Shown one piece after another: positions 61,801 through 64,000 of a stretch of 64,000 nucleotides of DNA. Numbering within the stretch: position 1 is the stretch's first letter; the number at the start of each line of letters is the position of its first letter. The translations under genes and the position numbers were made by a program. The notes below the pieces were generated by a model. The model had not been told where the DNA came from, made no database searches, and saw only the letters and a list, made by a program, of their open reading frames with translations. The stretch spans positions 1,116,001 to 1,180,000 of the forward strand of contig OV121093.1 of assembly GCA_921293015.1 (NCBI GenBank), in the 5' to 3' direction. The DNA comes from Phorcus lineatus. Taxonomy: Eukaryota; Mollusca; Gastropoda; Trochida; Trochidae.

Positions 61801-64000
61801 ACCTGGCACTGTGACCTGGAACCTGCGGGGGAATTTGCCTATCCCACAATGTAGAATTATACTTGGTACTGTGACCTGGAACCTGCGGGGGAATTTGACT
61901 ATTCTGTAGAGTAGAATTATACTTGGTACTATGACCTGGAACCTGCGGGGGAATTTGCCTATCCCACAATGTAGAATTATACCTGGCACTGTGACCTGGA
62001 ACCTGCGGGGGAAGTTGCCTATCCCACAATGTAGAATTATACCTGGTACTGTGACCTGGAACCTGCAGGGGAATTTGACTATTCTGTAGAGTAGAATTAT
62101 ACCTGGTACTGTGACCAGGAACCTGCGGGGGAAGTTGCCTATCCCACAATGTAGAATTATACCTGGTACTGTGACCTGGAACCTGCGGGGGAATTTGACT
62201 ATTCTGTAGAGTAGAATTATACTTGGTACTGTGACCTGGAACCTGCGGGGGAAGTTGCCTATCCCAGAAATGTAGAATTATACCTGGCATTGTGACCTGG
62301 AACCTGCGGGGGAATTTGACTATTCTGTAGAGTAGAATTATACCTGGTACTGTGACCTGGAACCTGCGGGGGAATTTGACTATTCTGTAGAGTAGAATTA
62401 TACCTGGTACTGTGACCTGGAACCTGCGGGGGAATTTGACTATTCTGTAGAGTAGAATTATACCTGGTACTGTGACCTGGAACCTGCAGGGGAATTTGAC
62501 TATTCTATAGAGCAGAATTATACCTGGTACTGTGACCTGGAACCTGCGGGGGAATTTGACTATTCTGTAGAGTAGAATTATACCTGGCACTGTGACCTGG
62601 AACCTGCGGGGGAATTTGACTATTCTGTAGAGTAGAATTATACCTGGCACTGTGACCTGGAACCTGCGGGGGAATTTGACTATTCTGTAGAGTAGAATTA
62701 TACCTGGCACTGTGACCTGGAACCTGCGGGGGAATTTGACTATCCCACAATGTAGAATTATACTTGGTACTGTGACCTGGAACCTGCGGGGGAATTTGAC
62801 TATTCTGTAGAGTAGAATTATACCTGGCACTGTGACCTGGAACCTGCGGGGGAATTTGACTATTCTGTAGAGTAGAATTATACCTGGCACTGTGACCTGG
62901 AACCTGCGGGGGAATTTGACTATTCTGTAGAGTAGAGTTATACCTGGCACTGTGACCTGGAACCTGCGGGGGAATTTGACTATTCTGTAGAGTAGAATTA
63001 TACCTGGTACTGTGACCTGGAACCTGCGGGGGAATTTGACTATTCTGTAAAGTAGAATTATACCTGGTACTGTGACCTGGAACCTGCGGGGGATTTGACT
63101 ATTCTGTAGAGTAGAATTATACTTGGTACTGTGATCTGGAACCTGCGGGGGAATTTGCCTATCCCACAATGTAGAATTATACCTGGCACTGTAACCTGGA
63201 ACCTGCGGGGGAATTTGCCTATCCCACAATGTAGAATTATACCTGGTACTGTGACCTGGAACCTGCGGGGGAATTTGACTATTCTGTAGAGTAGAATTAT
63301 ACTTGGTACTGTGACCTGGAACCTGCGGGGGAATTTGCCTATCCCACAATGTAGAATTATACCTGGCACTGTGACCTGGAACCTGCGGGGGAATTTGCCT
63401 ATCCCACAATGTAGAATTATACTTGGTACTGTGACCTGGAACCTGCGTGGGAATTTGACTATTCTATAGAGCAGAATTATACCTGGTACTGTGACCTGGA
63501 ACCTGCGGGGGAATTTGACTATTCTATAGAGCAGAATTATACCTGGTACTGTGACCTGGAACCTGCGGGGGAATTTGACTATTCTGTAGAGTAGAATTAT
63601 ACCTGGTACTGTGACCTGGAACCTGCGGGGGAAATTGACTATTCTGTAGAGTAGAATTATACCTGGTACTGTGACCTGGAACCTGCGGGGGAATTTGACT
63701 GTTCTGTAGAGTAGAATTATACCTGGTACTGTGACCTGGAACCTGCGGGGGAATTTGACTATTCTGTAGAGTAGAATTATACCTGGCACTGTGACCTGGA
63801 ACCTGCGGGGGAATTTGACTATTCTGTAGAGTAGAATTATACCTGGCACTGTGACCTGGAACCTGCGGGGGAATTTGACTATTCTGTAGAGCAGAATTAT
63901 AACTGGCACTGTGACCTGGAACCTGCGGGGGAATTTGACTATTCTATAGAGCAGAATTATACCTGGCACTGTGACCTGGAACCTGCGGGGGAAATTGACT
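58884..64000. repeat. 60-bp satellite array, about 85 units, runs off the window
   Basis: Two unit variants alternate: one with TATTCTGTAGAGTAGAATTA and one with TATCCCACAATGTAGAATTA. Both share TGTGACCTGGAACCTGCGGG. Units are 60 bp, with rare 59- and 61-bp units that shift frame (near 61531, 62268 and 63091). Higher-order periodicity is visible: 600 bp (59341 region versus 59941) and 1560 bp (61140-61700 versus 62700-63260). Minus-strand frames up to 1481 codons result because 60 is a multiple of three and the unit has no stop. Most likely non-coding and intronic or upstream of the membrane protein gene. Confidence 0.95.

Noticed and set aside
1-64000. CRISPR-like, operon or prokaryotic features
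   Set aside because: Introns, SINEs and animal gene families show this is eukaryotic nuclear DNA; tandem arrays have no unique spacers.

Overview
The window is animal nuclear DNA: AT-rich, intron-dense, with GT-AG introns, tRNA-derived SINEs, LINE fragments, DNA-transposon fossils and many tandem repeats. Gene content points to a mollusc, most likely a bivalve: a chitin synthase with two SAM-like domains, and two small secreted WAP-domain proteins of the kind found in shell matrices. The species cannot be named from the sequence alone.

Layout. 1-3.5 kb: no gene; a long hairpin repeat and a LINE fragment. 3.6-13 kb: tandem duplication of a five-exon secreted cysteine-rich (WAP) gene on the minus strand (copy A 3688-5877, copy B 9877-11905), each with a TATA box and AATAAA signal, separated by a TTAA-flanked MITE and a 60-bp minisatellite. 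15.7-18.3 kb: a two-exon ankyrin-repeat/SOCS-box gene on the plus strand. 18.3-32 kb: gene-free, with SINEs, a 31-bp and a 13-bp minisatellite, two nested TIR transposons with exact target-site duplications, and a second MITE copy. 32.2-50.4 kb: a 21-exon chitin synthase on the plus strand; every exon junction keeps frame and the predicted protein is about 1539 aa. 50.4-53.7 kb: no recognised gene. 53.7-58.6 kb: four usable 3' exons of a minus-strand single-pass membrane protein, one exon of which is duplicated around a LINE. 58.9-64.0 kb: a 60-bp satellite array running off the window.

The chitin synthase would make extracellular chitin at the plasma membrane and the WAP proteins are secreted; both fit shell or cuticle formation, but joint function is inference. 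The most unusual feature is that several exon-intron boundaries in the two large genes are tandemly repeated, splice site included, giving arrays of decoy acceptors or donors. The very long open frames in the minisatellites are most simply by-products of repeat periodicity.
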